64,000 nucleotides of DNA from Clostridia bacterium (GCA_017434855.1 JAFRUA010000012.1:1-64000); one strand, 5' to 3'; numbered from the stretch's first letter, positions 49,807-59,089 are shown. Notes: generated from the sequence alone by a model not told the origin. Numbers and translations are program-made.

Positions 49807-51065
49807 TGCTTCGGCACCTCCAGTCTGACGACGAGCTGTTTCTTTTCAAGCTCGCCGATGTCTTTCGCTTTGATGATGACATACTCCATTTCGCCCGGGG
49901 CAAGCTTCGGCTTCTTTTTGGAGAAGAGAACCTTGTCGCCGCTTTCCACGATGATCCTTGCGTTGCGATAGACGTCTGCCACGCGGAAATACAGCTTGAC
50001 GTCCTGCTCGGTGCTGACGTTGATGTTCTGCGGCACCACATAACGCACGCCGTCTTTGCCGCTGACGGACACATAACGGTTGCGGCCGCGCGGGCGGTTG
50101 GCGATGTAGGCCGCGGCGCCGGCGCCGGCGATCTGGCTTTCTTCGGTCACATAGTCCACCAGGTCATGCACCTGCAGCACGTTGCCGCAGGCAAAGATGC
50201 CCGGGCGGCTGGTCTGGCGGTTTTCGTCCACGATGGCGCCGTTGGTGATCGGGTCGATGATGATGCCGGCCATGCGGGTCAGCTCATTTTCCGGGATCAG
50301 GCCGACCGACAGCAGCAGCGTGTCGCATTCGACGTACTGCTCGGTGCCGGGGATCGGGCGGCGGTTTTCGTCCACATTGGCGATCGTGACGCCCTCCAGC
50401 CGCTCGATGCCGTGGGTCTGGATGACGGTGCAGCTCAGCTTGAGGGGGATGCCCATGTCTTCCAGGCACTGCACGATGTTGCGCTGCAGACCGCCGGAAA
50501 ACGGCATCAGCTCGCAGACCATCTCGACCTTGGCGCCCTCCAGTGTCATGCGGCGGGCCATGATGAGGCCAATATCGCCGGAGCCGAGGATGACGATCTT
50601 TTTGCCGGGCATATAGCCGTCGATGTTGACATACTTCTGGGCGGTGCCGGCGGTCATGATGCCGGATGCGCGCGAACCGGGAATGTCCAGCGCGCCGCGG
50701 GGCCGCTCGCGGCAGCCCATCGCCAGGATGATCGCCGTGGCGCTGATCTCCAGCATTCCGTCCACATTGTTGGTGGCGATGACGACGTTGCCGGTGCGGA
50801 TCTCAAGCACCATGGTGTCCACCTTGACCTCGATATCGCTGGCTTCCACCTGCTCGATGAAGCGATAGGCATATTCCGGGCCGGTCAGCTCTTCGCCGAA
50901 GTAGTGCAGGCCGAAGCCCGCGTGGATGCACTGTTCCAGAATGCCGCCGAGCGTTTCGGCGCGCTCCAGGATCAGGATTTTTTTGACGCCGCATTCTTTG
51001 GCTTTCAGCGCGGCAGCCATGCCGGCGGGACCGCCGCCGATGACAACAAGATCATATTTCAGCAT
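49803..51065 (-). CDS. FAD-dependent pyridine-nucleotide oxidoreductase
   Basis: A 420-residue flavoprotein. The FAD-binding Rossmann fold has VVIGGGPAGMAAALKA at residues 7-22, a second dinucleotide fold lies at KIVILGSGDIGLIMARR, and GIFACGNVLQVHDLVDYV near the C-terminus closes the FAD site. This is the GlpB-like partner of the glycerol-3-phosphate dehydrogenase-type protein encoded upstream (51076). The start at 51065 follows GAGGTGGG. It likely passes electrons from a substrate oxidised by its partner. Confidence 0.9.
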   Translation of the reverse strand: MLKYDLVVIGGGPAGMAAALKAKECGVKKILILERAETLGGILEQCIHAGFGLHYFGEELTGPEYAYRFIEQVEASDIEVKVDTMVLEIRTGNVVIATNNVDGMLEISATAIILAMGCRERPRGALDIPGSRASGIMTAGTAQKYVNIDGYMPGKKIVILGSGDIGLIMARRMTLEGAKVEMVCELMPFSGGLQRNIVQCLEDMGIPLKLSCTVIQTHGIERLEGVTIANVDENRRPIPGTEQYVECDTLLLSVGLIPENELTRMAGIIIDPITNGAIVDENRQTSRPGIFACGNVLQVHDLVDYVTEESQIAGAGAAAYIANRPRGRNRYVSVSGKDGVRYVVPQNINVSTEQDVKLYFRVADVYRNARIIVESGDKVLFSKKKPKLAPGEMEYVIIKAKDIGELEKKQLVVRLEVPKQ

Positions 51066-51075
51066 GCTTCCCACC

Positions 51076-52521
51076 TCACTTTGTTCTTTCGTAAAGAATG
51101 TTTGAATTGTTGCCGAACTTGGTGATTTCGTTCATGTCCTCACCCAGCTCGCGCGCCAGGATCTCGACCACCTTGGACCCGCAGAAACCGCCCTGGCAGC
51201 GGCCCATGCCGGCGCGGGTGCGGCGCTTGACGCCGTCCACATCGCGGGCGCCGCAGGGGGCCTTGATCGCGTCGATGATCTCACCCTCGGTGATGCCCTC
51301 ACAGCGGCAGATGATGCGGCCGTAGCGCTTGTCTTTTTCAACCAGGGCGCGGCGGGCGTCGTCGCTCAGCTCATTGACGCGGATGGGCGCCGGGCGCGTG
51401 GTCTGGAAGCTCTCTTTGCGTTCATACTGCGGCGCGATGTCGTGGAAGATGTTGCCGACATACCGCGCGATGGCGGGCGCCGCCGTCAGGCCGGGCGATT
51501 CGATGCCGGCCACGTTGATGAAGTGGCCGTTCGCCTTGCTGGGCGCGATCAAAAAGTCGCTGTTGTCGCCCGCAATGTGGGCGCGCAGCCCGGCAAAGGA
51601 CGTGATGCAGTTGCGCGTGGACAGCGCCGGGATGACGGTGCGCACGTCGTTTTTGACGATATTGAGCCCTTCGATCGTGGTGTCCAGGTCCAGCTTGCTG
51701 TCAAAGTCCAGGTCAATCGCCGTGGGGCCCATCAGCACGTTGCCGTGCGCCGTGGGCGTGATCAGGATGCCCTTGCCCATCTTGGACGGGCAGTGGAACA
51801 GCACATGGTTGACCATTTTCTTTTCGTTTTTATCCAGCAGATAGTATTCGCCCTTGCGCGGAATGATCTTGAACGACGTGTCGCCGATCATCTTTGCGAT
51901 CTGGTCGGCAAACACGCCGGCGCAGTTGATGACATACTTTGCCTTGATGACGCCCGTTGCGGTGGACAGCGAGAACATGTCGTTCTTGAATTCGATGTCA
52001 AACACGCCGCTGTTGCGCTTGACGCGCGCGCCGTTGAGCACGGCGTTTTCGGTCGCGGCAACGGTCAGCTCATAGGGGCTGACGATGCCGGCGGTGGGGG
52101 CCCACAGCGCGCCGATGGCCTCGTCGCTGATGTATGGCTCCATGGTGCGCAGCTGCTCCTGACTGATGATCTCCATGTTCGGCACGCCGTTGGCAAAGCC
52201 GCGTTCAAACAGCTCGTCGAGCGTTTTCATGTCGTCCCAGGAATAGGCGACGACGAGGGAGCCGATGTTTTTATAGGGGACGGACAGCTTGTTGCAGTAA
52301 TACGCCATCAAAGACGCGCCCTGCACGTTGAGCTGCGCCTTGAGCGAGCCGGGCTCCGCGTCAAAGCCGGCGTGGACGATGGCGCTGTTGGCCTTTGACG
52401 TGCCCATGGCGACGTCGTTGCATTTTTCAAGCAGGACGATTTTCAGGTTGAGCTTGGAAAGCTCGCGTGTGATCATTGCGCCGCAAACGCCCGCGCCGAT
52501 CACAGCAACGTCATATTGCAT
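51076..52521 (-). CDS. GlpA-like FAD dehydrogenase with BFD-type Fe-S domain
   Basis: A 481-residue protein. The DAO/GlpA fold starts YDVAVIGAGVCGAMITREL, and a C-terminal BFD-like [2Fe-2S] domain has CRCEGITEGEIIDAI and GMGRCQGGFCG. It resembles anaerobic glycerol-3-phosphate dehydrogenase subunit A. With the adjacent FAD oxidoreductase and DUF1667 it forms the common clostridial trio. No glpK or glpF is near, and a hydroxyacid substrate remains possible. GGAGG lies 8 nt before the ATG. Confidence 0.88.
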   Translation of the reverse strand: MQYDVAVIGAGVCGAMITRELSKLNLKIVLLEKCNDVAMGTSKANSAIVHAGFDAEPGSLKAQLNVQGASLMAYYCNKLSVPYKNIGSLVVAYSWDDMKTLDELFERGFANGVPNMEIISQEQLRTMEPYISDEAIGALWAPTAGIVSPYELTVAATENAVLNGARVKRNSGVFDIEFKNDMFSLSTATGVIKAKYVINCAGVFADQIAKMIGDTSFKIIPRKGEYYLLDKNEKKMVNHVLFHCPSKMGKGILITPTAHGNVLMGPTAIDLDFDSKLDLDTTIEGLNIVKNDVRTVIPALSTRNCITSFAGLRAHIAGDNSDFLIAPSKANGHFINVAGIESPGLTAAPAIARYVGNIFHDIAPQYERKESFQTTRPAPIRVNELSDDARRALVEKDKRYGRIICRCEGITEGEIIDAIKAPCGARDVDGVKRRTRAGMGRCQGGFCGSKVVEILARELGEDMNEITKFGNNSNILYERTK

Positions 52522-52679
52522 AGATGTTTCCTCCGTTTCTCGTATCAGTACCGATTGGTCCGTATAATATGATAGCACCGATTTTGGATGAGGTCAACAA
52601 AAAAGAGAAAAATTTTCCGCTTTTTTTGAAAGGAATGGCCGATGCAAAGACGCAGGCGGAAAAATCCTTGCCGCCGGTA

Positions 52680-52709
52680 TTGAAAATCAGGGGCCGGTTG
52701 TGGTATAAT
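52680..52709 (+). promoter_or_regulatory. promoter of lipoprotein-pyk operon
   Basis: TTGAAA (52680-52685), 18-bp spacer, TATAAT (52704-52709) with an extended TG. Confidence 0.75.
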
Positions 52710-52739
52710 GCAAATGATACCCAAAGGAGGTTGTTGGCA

Positions 52740-53564
52740 ATGAAAAAATATCTGGCTTTGATTTTAACGGTGTTGCTGCTGCTTGGCGTCGGTTCGCTTG
52801 CGGCCTGCAAAAAAACACAGGGCGGCGGGTCTGTGCCCGAAACGACGCAGGTGGATCTTGAAACGGCAGCCCCGCAGTACAGGCAGGCGTATGCCCGGGT
52901 CACCGGCAAGGGCGTGACCGGTTATGCGCTTTGCCGCATCAAGGGCGCCAAAGAGACGTTTTTGCTGCTGCGCGCGCCGGCAAAAAACGAGCAGGGCGAA
53001 GAGGTTCCGTCGTTTGACCTGGTGCGTCTGAATGCAGACGGCGAGCCGGACGACACGCAACGCACGATGCAGTTTTCAGACTGGTATATTGACAATGAGA
53101 CCGGGACCCTTGCCGTTGGCGCCGGCAGCGGCGACACGGCCTATTACGGCGTGCTGCGTTATAAAAAGCTGTCGACCCCGACCTTGCTGCCGGTTCCGGC
53201 GGGGCAGGATGTTCCCGGCACCCCGGTGGAATTCTTTGCGCCGGACGATTTCAGTGGTCTGCTGCCGTTGAATGAATCGGCGGCGGGAACCGCGGCGGCT
53301 GCTGCGACCGAACCGACCGAAAGCGCCGGACCGACCGAGAGTGCCGGACCGACCGAGCGCGCCGAACCGACGGAAAGCGCCGAACCGACCGAGCGCGCCG
53401 AAGCGACGGAAAGCGCCGCACCGACCGAGAGCGCCGGACCGACCGAGAGCACCGAAGCGACGGAAGGCGCCGAAGCGACCGAGAACGCCAAACCGACCGA
53501 GAGTACCGAAGCGACGGAAAGCGCCGCACCGACGGAAAGTACCGAAACGACAAAAGCGAAGTAA
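52740..53564 (+). CDS. lipoprotein with acidic PTES-type repeat tail
   Basis: A 274-residue lipoprotein. The lipobox is SLAAC (signal MKKYLALILTVLLLLGVG). A beta-rich body follows to about residue 180. The tail, about 90 residues, is built of six-residue units (PTESAG, PTERAE, ATESAE types), Pro/Thr/Glu/Ser-rich and probably disordered. AAAGGAGG precedes the ATG. It is 11 bp upstream of pyk and so in the same transcript, although no functional link is obvious. No family recognised. Confidence 0.72.
   Translation: MKKYLALILTVLLLLGVGSLAACKKTQGGGSVPETTQVDLETAAPQYRQAYARVTGKGVTGYALCRIKGAKETFLLLRAPAKNEQGEEVPSFDLVRLNADGEPDDTQRTMQFSDWYIDNETGTLAVGAGSGDTAYYGVLRYKKLSTPTLLPVPAGQDVPGTPVEFFAPDDFSGLLPLNESAAGTAAAAATEPTESAGPTESAGPTERAEPTESAEPTERAEATESAAPTESAGPTESTEATEGAEATENAKPTESTEATESAAPTESTETTKAK
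53311..53555 (+). repeat. 18-bp tandem repeats encoding PTESA-type units
   Basis: About thirteen 18-bp units with small variations (GACCGAGAGCGCCGGACC type). This low-complexity array may vary in length between strains. Confidence 0.85.
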
Positions 53565-53575
53565 CGGAGGATCCC

Positions 53576-54988
53576 ATGAGAAAAACCAAGATCATCTGTA
53601 CCATCGGCCCGGCCAGTGAAAGCGAAGCGACGCTGGAGGCGATGTGCCTGGCCGGCATGAACGTGGCGCGGCTCAATTTTTCGCACGGGACCCATGAAGA
53701 GGCCCTTGTCAAAATTACCCGCATCAAGGCCGTGCGCGAAAAGCTGGGGCTGCCGATCGCGATCCTGCTGGACACCAAGGGGCCGGAGTATCGCATCCGC
53801 ACCTTCAAAAACGGCAGCGTGACGGTTCCCGACGGCGCGCCGTTCACCTTCTGTACCGATGAGGTGGTCGGCGACGAAACACAGGTGACGGTCAGCTATC
53901 GGGACCTGGACAAAGAACTGGAACCGGGGGACCGCGTGCTGGTCAACAACGGACTTTTGATCTTTGAGGTCACTTCGGTCGAGCCGGGCAAGGTGCACTG
54001 CACCACGCTGGCCGGCGGCGTCATGTCAGACCGCAAGAGCATGGCGTTTCCCAACAAGGTGCTGCACAGCGTCTATCTCAGCGAACAGGACAAAAGCGAC
54101 CTGCTGTTCGGCATTGCGCACGACGTGGACTTTGTGGCGTGCTCGTTCGTTTCCTGCGCACAGGACCTGCGCGACGTCAAGGCGTTTCTGGACGCGAACG
54201 GCGGCAGCGGCATCAGCCTGATCGCAAAGATCGAGAACCGCACCGGCGTGGACAATATAGAAGAGATCAGCAAAGAGTGCGACGGCATCATGATCGGCCG
54301 CGGCGACATGGGTGTGGAGATCCCGTTTGAGCAGCTCCCCGCGATCCAGAAAAAGCTCATCACCAAGTGCCGCCTGCTGGGCAAGCGGGTCATCACGGCC
54401 ACCGAGATGCTGGAATCCATGATCCAGAATCCGCGCCCCACCCGCGCCGAGATCTCCGACGTGGCGAACGCCGTCTATGACGGCACCAGCGCGGTTATGC
54501 TGTCCGGTGAAACGGCGGCCGGGAAGTACCCCGTCGAAACGATCAAAGCCATGGCAAAAATCTGCGTGGAGGCGGAAAACGCCATCAACTATAAACGCTG
54601 GTTCCGCGACAGCGCGTTCAAGATTCAGAACACGGTGGACGCGATCTCGCACGCGACGTGCGGCATGGCGATCGACATCGGCGCAAAGGCGATCGTTGCC
54701 TGCTCGCTGTCCGGCGCCACGGCGCGGATGATCTCGCGCTTCCGTCCGCCGGTGGACATCATCGGCCTGACCGTCAACGAAAGAACCTATCGGCAGCTTG
54801 CGCTGTCATGGGGCGTGATCCCGGCGATGTGCGACATCTTTCAGTCGGTGGACGTGCTGTTTTATACCGGGGCCAAGGTGGCGCAGCGCGAGCTGTCGCT
54901 GGAAAAGGGCGACCGCATCGTGATTACCGGCGGCCTGATCAACGGCACCTCCGGCAATACGAGTCTGATCAAGGTGGAGACCATCTGA
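53576..54988 (+). CDS. pyk: pyruvate kinase
   Basis: A 470-residue glycolytic enzyme making pyruvate and ATP from PEP. TKIICTIGPASESEATLE opens it, then NVARLNFSHGTHEE, and the active-site block IGRGDMGVEIP with TATEMLESMIQNPRPTRAE. Length matches the short form without an extra C-terminal PEP-utiliser domain. GGAGG precedes the ATG. It is convergent with yebC, with a foldback element between them. Confidence 0.97.
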   Translation: MRKTKIICTIGPASESEATLEAMCLAGMNVARLNFSHGTHEEALVKITRIKAVREKLGLPIAILLDTKGPEYRIRTFKNGSVTVPDGAPFTFCTDEVVGDETQVTVSYRDLDKELEPGDRVLVNNGLLIFEVTSVEPGKVHCTTLAGGVMSDRKSMAFPNKVLHSVYLSEQDKSDLLFGIAHDVDFVACSFVSCAQDLRDVKAFLDANGGSGISLIAKIENRTGVDNIEEISKECDGIMIGRGDMGVEIPFEQLPAIQKKLITKCRLLGKRVITATEMLESMIQNPRPTRAEISDVANAVYDGTSAVMLSGETAAGKYPVETIKAMAKICVEAENAINYKRWFRDSAFKIQNTVDAISHATCGMAIDIGAKAIVACSLSGATARMISRFRPPVDIIGLTVNERTYRQLALSWGVIPAMCDIFQSVDVLFYTGAKVAQRELSLEKGDRIVITGGLINGTSGNTSLIKVETI

Positions 54989-55028
54989 AAAGGGCGGAGG
55001 CAAACCGAACGTTTGAAGTGAAAAGATA

Positions 55029-55325
55029 TTAGATGTTAGATGTTAGACGTTAGACTGTGGGTCGCCGCGCTGCGCCGAAAACGCAAATCCAAAGAAATCT
55101 GCCCGGAGCTGATGCTTCGGGCAATTTTATTGTGTAATCAACGCACAAATAACATGGTACTGTGATATGCCGAAATAAACAAAGAACCTGCCCGAGGCGA
55201 TTGCTCCGGACAGGTTTATGCTTCGTTATCCTTTAAACTTCAACATTCATTTTACGTTTTCGGCGCATCGCGCGCAGCGCGGCGCCCCACAGTCTAACGT
55301 CTAACATCTAACATCTAATGTCTAA
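55029..55325. mobile_element. 297-bp foldback/MITE-like element with heptamer ends
   Basis: Left arm 55029-55083: heptamers TTAGATG, TTAGATG, TTAGACG, TTAGACT, then GTGGG, a GC patch and GAAAACG. Right arm 55255-55325 is its inverse complement, with five heptamers and an extra 9-bp stretch in the GC patch. The interior also folds: 55101-55122 pairs with 55187-55214 as related inverted copies (CCCGGAGC..TCGGGC type). No gene is inside. The right arm ends 1 bp before the yebC stop codon. No flanking target duplication is obvious. Confidence 0.75.
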
Positions 55326-55326
55326 A

Positions 55327-56064
55327 TCACGGTAAATCTTCCGTATTCTCCAGATTATGCCATACGCCCTGCACGTCGTCGTTCTCTTCCATCATTTCCA
55401 AAAGGCGGGCCATCATCTTGAGGTCGTCTTCGCTTTCCAGCCGCGTCTGGGTGGAGGGGATGTATTCCACGTCGGCGGAAACGAACTTGTAGCCCTTTGC
55501 GGCCAGGTCGTCGCGCACGCCGCCCAAATCGTTCGGCTCGGTGCGGACCAGATAGACGTCTTCGTCGTTGATGAAATCAACGGCGCCGGCCTCCAGCGCG
55601 TCCTCCATCAGCTTTTCTTCGTCCACGTCCTCTGCTTCAATGGCGATTTCACCGTAGCGGGTGAACAAAAAGCTGACGCAGCCGCTCTGGCCCATGTTGC
55701 CCTTGTTCTTGTCGAAATAGTGGCGCATTTCGGCGGCGGTGCGGTTGCGGTTGTCGGTCAGTGTTTCCACGATCACGGCGATGCCGGAGGGGCCGTAGCC
55801 CTCATAGACGATCTCTTCATAGTTTGCCGCGTTGCCCTCGCCGGAGGCTTTTTTGATGATGCGGTCAATGTTGTCGTTGGGGACGTTGTTGGCCTTTGCC
55901 TTGGCGATGACGTCCTTCAGCTTGGAATTGGACGCAGGGTCCGGTCCGCCCTCGCGCACGGCGATGGCGATCTCGCGGCCGATCTTGGTGAACACCTTGG
56001 CGCGCGCATTGTCGGTCTTCTCTTTTTTACGCTTGATGGTGCTCCATTTTGAATGTCCTGACAT
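55327..56064 (-). CDS. yebC: YebC/PmpR family protein
   Basis: A 245-residue protein of the YebC family. It opens GHSKWSTIKRKKEKTDNARA, the family signature, and has GGPDPASNSKLKDVIAKAKA. Members act as DNA-binding regulators or as translation factors for proline-rich stretches. The window contains long proline-rich proteins, which is compatible with but does not show the latter. Its promoter at 56102 lies within a 10-bp inverted repeat. Confidence 0.94.
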   Translation of the reverse strand: MSGHSKWSTIKRKKEKTDNARAKVFTKIGREIAIAVREGGPDPASNSKLKDVIAKAKANNVPNDNIDRIIKKASGEGNAANYEEIVYEGYGPSGIAVIVETLTDNRNRTAAEMRHYFDKNKGNMGQSGCVSFLFTRYGEIAIEAEDVDEEKLMEDALEAGAVDFINDEDVYLVRTEPNDLGGVRDDLAAKGYKFVSADVEYIPSTQTRLESEDDLKMMARLLEMMEENDDVQGVWHNLENTEDLP

Positions 56065-56095
56065 CGGTTTTCACCCATTTCTAATAATTTGATAC

Positions 56096-56138
56096 CTGAA
56101 CAGTTTACCACATTTCTCTGCGTTTGTCAACTGTTCAG
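56096..56138. promoter_or_regulatory. 10-bp perfect inverted repeat spanning yebC promoter
   Basis: CTGAACAGTT (56096-56105) and AACTGTTCAG (56129-56138), 23-bp interval, covering the -10 and -35 boxes of yebC and overlapping the stop codon of the upstream gene. Could be an operator or the stem of a terminator. Confidence 0.7.
56102..56130 (-). promoter_or_regulatory. yebC promoter
   Basis: On the minus strand, TTGACA (56125-56130), 17-bp spacer, TAAACT (56102-56107). Confidence 0.78.
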
Positions 56139-57049
56139 TTTGCCGTGACCGTTTCTGCAATGGCGCCGTCTGCCGCAACGCCATAGCTTGCGCCGCGCAC
56201 CAGTCGGCTGTCGGCAATGAGGATGCGCGCACAGTCGTGCGTCACGGTGGTCTGCAGCAGTTCGCTGCCGTCGCTGGTCAGCACGCGCAGCACCGTGCCC
56301 GCCGGATAACTTCCGCACACGTTCAGATGTGTGCCGTCGATCGTGCAGTCGCCGCCGCTGCCGGCGCAGGCCAACAGGCTGCCGCCGTTGACCGCAAACG
56401 TGTTCCCGGCCTGAAAGCTGTCGTTTTCGGTATCCACCAGCAATGTGCAGCCGGTGATCGTGAGCGAATCGGCCGTGATGCCGTTTTGTTCGCCGGTGAC
56501 AGACAAAAGGCCGTCGCCCTCGATCGTCAGATCGTCGGCGCAGAAGATGACCGCCGATGCATTGTCAGCCGCTCCGTTTTGATACCGTTCACCGTCGCTG
56601 AACCGGTTGACAGAATCCTGCGCCAGCACCAGCCGGGCGCCGCCGGGGGCGCTTTCGATGCTGAGCGGGGCGCCGTCGTCGCAATGCAGAACCACGCCGT
56701 CCAGGAACAGCGCAACCTCGTCGCTTTCTTTGGTGTCAATGACGATTGCGCCGTCTGAAAGGGTGCCGCGCAGATGATAGGCCCCGGGGGCCTGCACGGT
56801 CAGCACGCTGTCTGCAAACGCGGCGCCGCTGCCGTTGATGGTGGTGTTTTCGTCGTTCAGGATCACATAGGTGTCAAAAACAACGTCGTCGGTTTCGCTG
56901 CGGGCGGCCGCCGTGACGATCGCTTCGTCCAGCGGGGCCGTGGTGGAAAGGCTGGCGCTTTCGGTTTCTTTTTCACAGGCGCACAGCGGCAGCAGAAGCA
57001 GCGCGCTCAGCGCGGCCGCGCAAAGGCGAAACACGCGGTTGGGTTTCAT
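56135..57049 (-). CDS. lipoprotein with Cthe_2159-like beta-helix domain
   Basis: A 304-residue lipoprotein with lipobox LPLCAC (signal MKPNRVFRLCAAALSALLLL). The body matches the carbohydrate-binding Cthe_2159/DUF4353 type, a right-handed beta-helix: HLRGTLSDGAIVIDTKESDE, VALFLDGVVLHC, then GDGLLSVTGEQNGI. Relatives bind acidic polysaccharides such as polygalacturonate, with calcium. It follows the histidine kinase by 24 bp and may be part of that system. The C-terminal part is a short beta sandwich. Confidence 0.8.
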   Translation of the reverse strand: MKPNRVFRLCAAALSALLLLPLCACEKETESASLSTTAPLDEAIVTAAARSETDDVVFDTYVILNDENTTINGSGAAFADSVLTVQAPGAYHLRGTLSDGAIVIDTKESDEVALFLDGVVLHCDDGAPLSIESAPGGARLVLAQDSVNRFSDGERYQNGAADNASAVIFCADDLTIEGDGLLSVTGEQNGITADSLTITGCTLLVDTENDSFQAGNTFAVNGGSLLACAGSGGDCTIDGTHLNVCGSYPAGTVLRVLTSDGSELLQTTVTHDCARILIADSRLVRGASYGVAADGAIAETVTAN

Positions 57050-57073
57050 GTGGATGCTCCTTTCGGATACGGT

Positions 57074-58315
57074 TCAGAGAATGACCTTGAACAGGATGGT
57101 GGTGTCATCCGGCGCGGTCGCGGTGATTTTTCCCTTGTGACGTTCGACAATGGCCTTTGCGATGGAAAGGCCGATGCCGTAGCCGCCGGTCTCCCGCGCG
57201 CGGGAGGTGTCGGCGCGATAAAAGCGGTCAAACAGGTGCGGCAGCTTTTCTTTGTCGATCTCGTCACAGTCGTTGGCGGCCTCCAGATGGATGCTCTTTG
57301 CGCTCTTGAACAGGCGCAGGCGGATGGTCCCGCTTTCGGACGTATATTTGATCGCGTTGTCGCAAAGGATGGAAACCAGTTGGCGCAGCTCGCTTTCGTC
57401 CCCTTTGAAATGGATGCCCGGTTTGACGTCGAGCGTCAGCGCCAGACCTTTGGATTTTGCAATCGGTTCAAAGTTCATGGCGGTGTCCAGCACGGCTTCG
57501 CTGAGGTCAAAGTCGATGTGCTGCGCGGCTTCAGCCGCCTCGTCCAGCCTGGAAAGGCGAACCAGATCCTTCACCAGCGCGTCCATGCGTTTGGTCTGCG
57601 CCTTGATGGAGCTGACCCACTCGTTGTCGCCGCCGCACATTTCCAGCACATCCACATCGGCAGAGATGATGGCCAGGGGCGTTTTGAGCTCGTGCCCGGC
57701 GTCGGTGATGAATTGCTTTTGCTGCTCGATGCTGCGCTTGACCGGGGCCAGCGCGTTCCGGGACAGCAGATAGACCGGGAAGGTGAGGATGATCACAAAC
57801 ACCACGCCCACCAGCAGCGAGATGGACGCAAGCGTAAAGGTGGATTCCAGGTCTTTGCCGTAATCGAGAAAGACCATGATCGCGTCGCCGGTGGCATTGT
57901 CGCGGCGATAGTAGTAGCGGTAGCTGTCAATGAAGCCGTAGCCGGGGTCTTCGCCGAAAATTTTTGCGGCGTACTCGAACGCGTCCTGGCTGCTGACCGA
58001 AGAGATGTTGGTCGTTGAGATCCCGGTCACCACGTTGCCGTGAAGCTTCACAACAAAGTACCGCGAGGAATAGGATGGTTCGACGCTGACCCGCGTGCGC
58101 AAAAAGGGCCGCCACAGCGCGTCGTAATAATTCCCGCCATAGGTTCCGTCCGGCAGATTGCCGTCGTTTTCCGCAATCATGTAAAGGACGCTGCGCGCGT
58201 CGCTGTCGTGCTGATAGATGTTGACCACGTTGACCGACAGCAGCTCCACAAACACGATCGCGACCAGAGCGATGATCGCAATGCCGACAAATTTGTGCTG
58301 GAGCTTTTTCAGCAT
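57074..58315 (-). CDS. sensor histidine kinase
   Basis: A 413-residue two-transmembrane kinase. Membrane segments at about 10-30 and 165-188 flank an extracellular sensor of about 135 residues. The H-box is FITDAGHELKTPLAII, with N-box, G1 (GGYGIGLSIAKAIVERHKG) and the catalytic domain ending in TILFKVIL. The start at 58315 follows TGGAGG. It overlaps the response regulator by 7 bp, so they form a pair. The ligand is unknown, although the lipoprotein gene downstream may be a partner. Confidence 0.92.
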   Translation of the reverse strand: MLKKLQHKFVGIAIIALVAIVFVELLSVNVVNIYQHDSDARSVLYMIAENDGNLPDGTYGGNYYDALWRPFLRTRVSVEPSYSSRYFVVKLHGNVVTGISTTNISSVSSQDAFEYAAKIFGEDPGYGFIDSYRYYYRRDNATGDAIMVFLDYGKDLESTFTLASISLLVGVVFVIILTFPVYLLSRNALAPVKRSIEQQKQFITDAGHELKTPLAIISADVDVLEMCGGDNEWVSSIKAQTKRMDALVKDLVRLSRLDEAAEAAQHIDFDLSEAVLDTAMNFEPIAKSKGLALTLDVKPGIHFKGDESELRQLVSILCDNAIKYTSESGTIRLRLFKSAKSIHLEAANDCDEIDKEKLPHLFDRFYRADTSRARETGGYGIGLSIAKAIVERHKGKITATAPDDTTILFKVIL

Positions 58316-58986
58316 TTGATTTCCTCCAGCGAATAGCCGACGCCGCGGGTCGCCTTGATCTCGACATTCGCGCCGAGGCTTGTCAGCTTTTTGCGCAGAT
58401 AAGAGATATAGACCCACACGACGTTGATCTCCGCGTCGGTGTCATAGCCCCAGATGCGCTCCATAAACTGTTCGGTCGAGATCAGCCGGCCGGGATTGTC
58501 CATCATCAGCTCGATCATCTGGAACTCCTTGTTGCCCAGGCGGATGGCGCCGCTGTCGGTGGACAGCTCAAACGTCTCGCGGTTGAGCGTCAGGTTGCCG
58601 AAGGTCAGCTTGTTCGGCGTGAATTCCGACTTGCGGCGTGTCATGGCGCGGATGCGGGCCAGCAGCTCGCCGGTGGCAAAGGGCTTGGTGAGATAATCGT
58701 CCGCCCCCGTGTCCAGACCCAGGATCTTGTCTTCCAACTGGGCCTTTGCCGTCAGGATCAGCACCGGGGTGGAGATGCCGGCCGCGCGCAGCTCGCGCAG
58801 AACCTCCAGCCCGTTCTTTTTGGGCATCATCAGGTCCAGGATGATGCCGTCATAGTTTTCATCCAGCCCGTAGTCCAGCGCATCCTGGCCGTTATAGACG
58901 GGGTCCACGGAATAGTTGTTGTGCTTCAATATGGCGCACAGGGCCTTTGACAACTCTTTTTCATCTTCTGCAAGCAGCAAACGCAT
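58309..58986 (-). CDS. OmpR-family response regulator
   Basis: A 225-residue regulator. The receiver domain has LLLAEDEKELS with acidic pocket residues, the phosphoacceptor Asp51 in IILDLMMPKKNG, and Lys in LTAKAQ. The C-terminal winged helix has LTFGNLTLNRETFEL and NVVWVYISYLRKKL. Partner of the kinase at 57074. Promoter at 59033. Confidence 0.95.
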   Translation of the reverse strand: MRLLLAEDEKELSKALCAILKHNNYSVDPVYNGQDALDYGLDENYDGIILDLMMPKKNGLEVLRELRAAGISTPVLILTAKAQLEDKILGLDTGADDYLTKPFATGELLARIRAMTRRKSEFTPNKLTFGNLTLNRETFELSTDSGAIRLGNKEFQMIELMMDNPGRLISTEQFMERIWGYDTDAEINVVWVYISYLRKKLTSLGANVEIKATRGVGYSLEEIKC

Positions 58987-59032
58987 GGTCTGTCACTCTC
59001 TTTCTCGGATTGATTTTCACGGTACAGGAAAA

Positions 59033-59061
59033 AGTTTATCCGTTCAACTTAAAAGCTACAA
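59033..59061 (-). promoter_or_regulatory. promoter of two-component system
   Basis: On the minus strand, TTGTAG (59056-59061), 17-bp spacer, TAAACT (59033-59038). Confidence 0.65.
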
Positions 59062-59089
59062 TAAAAGTATGGGAAAAACACGCAAAAGA

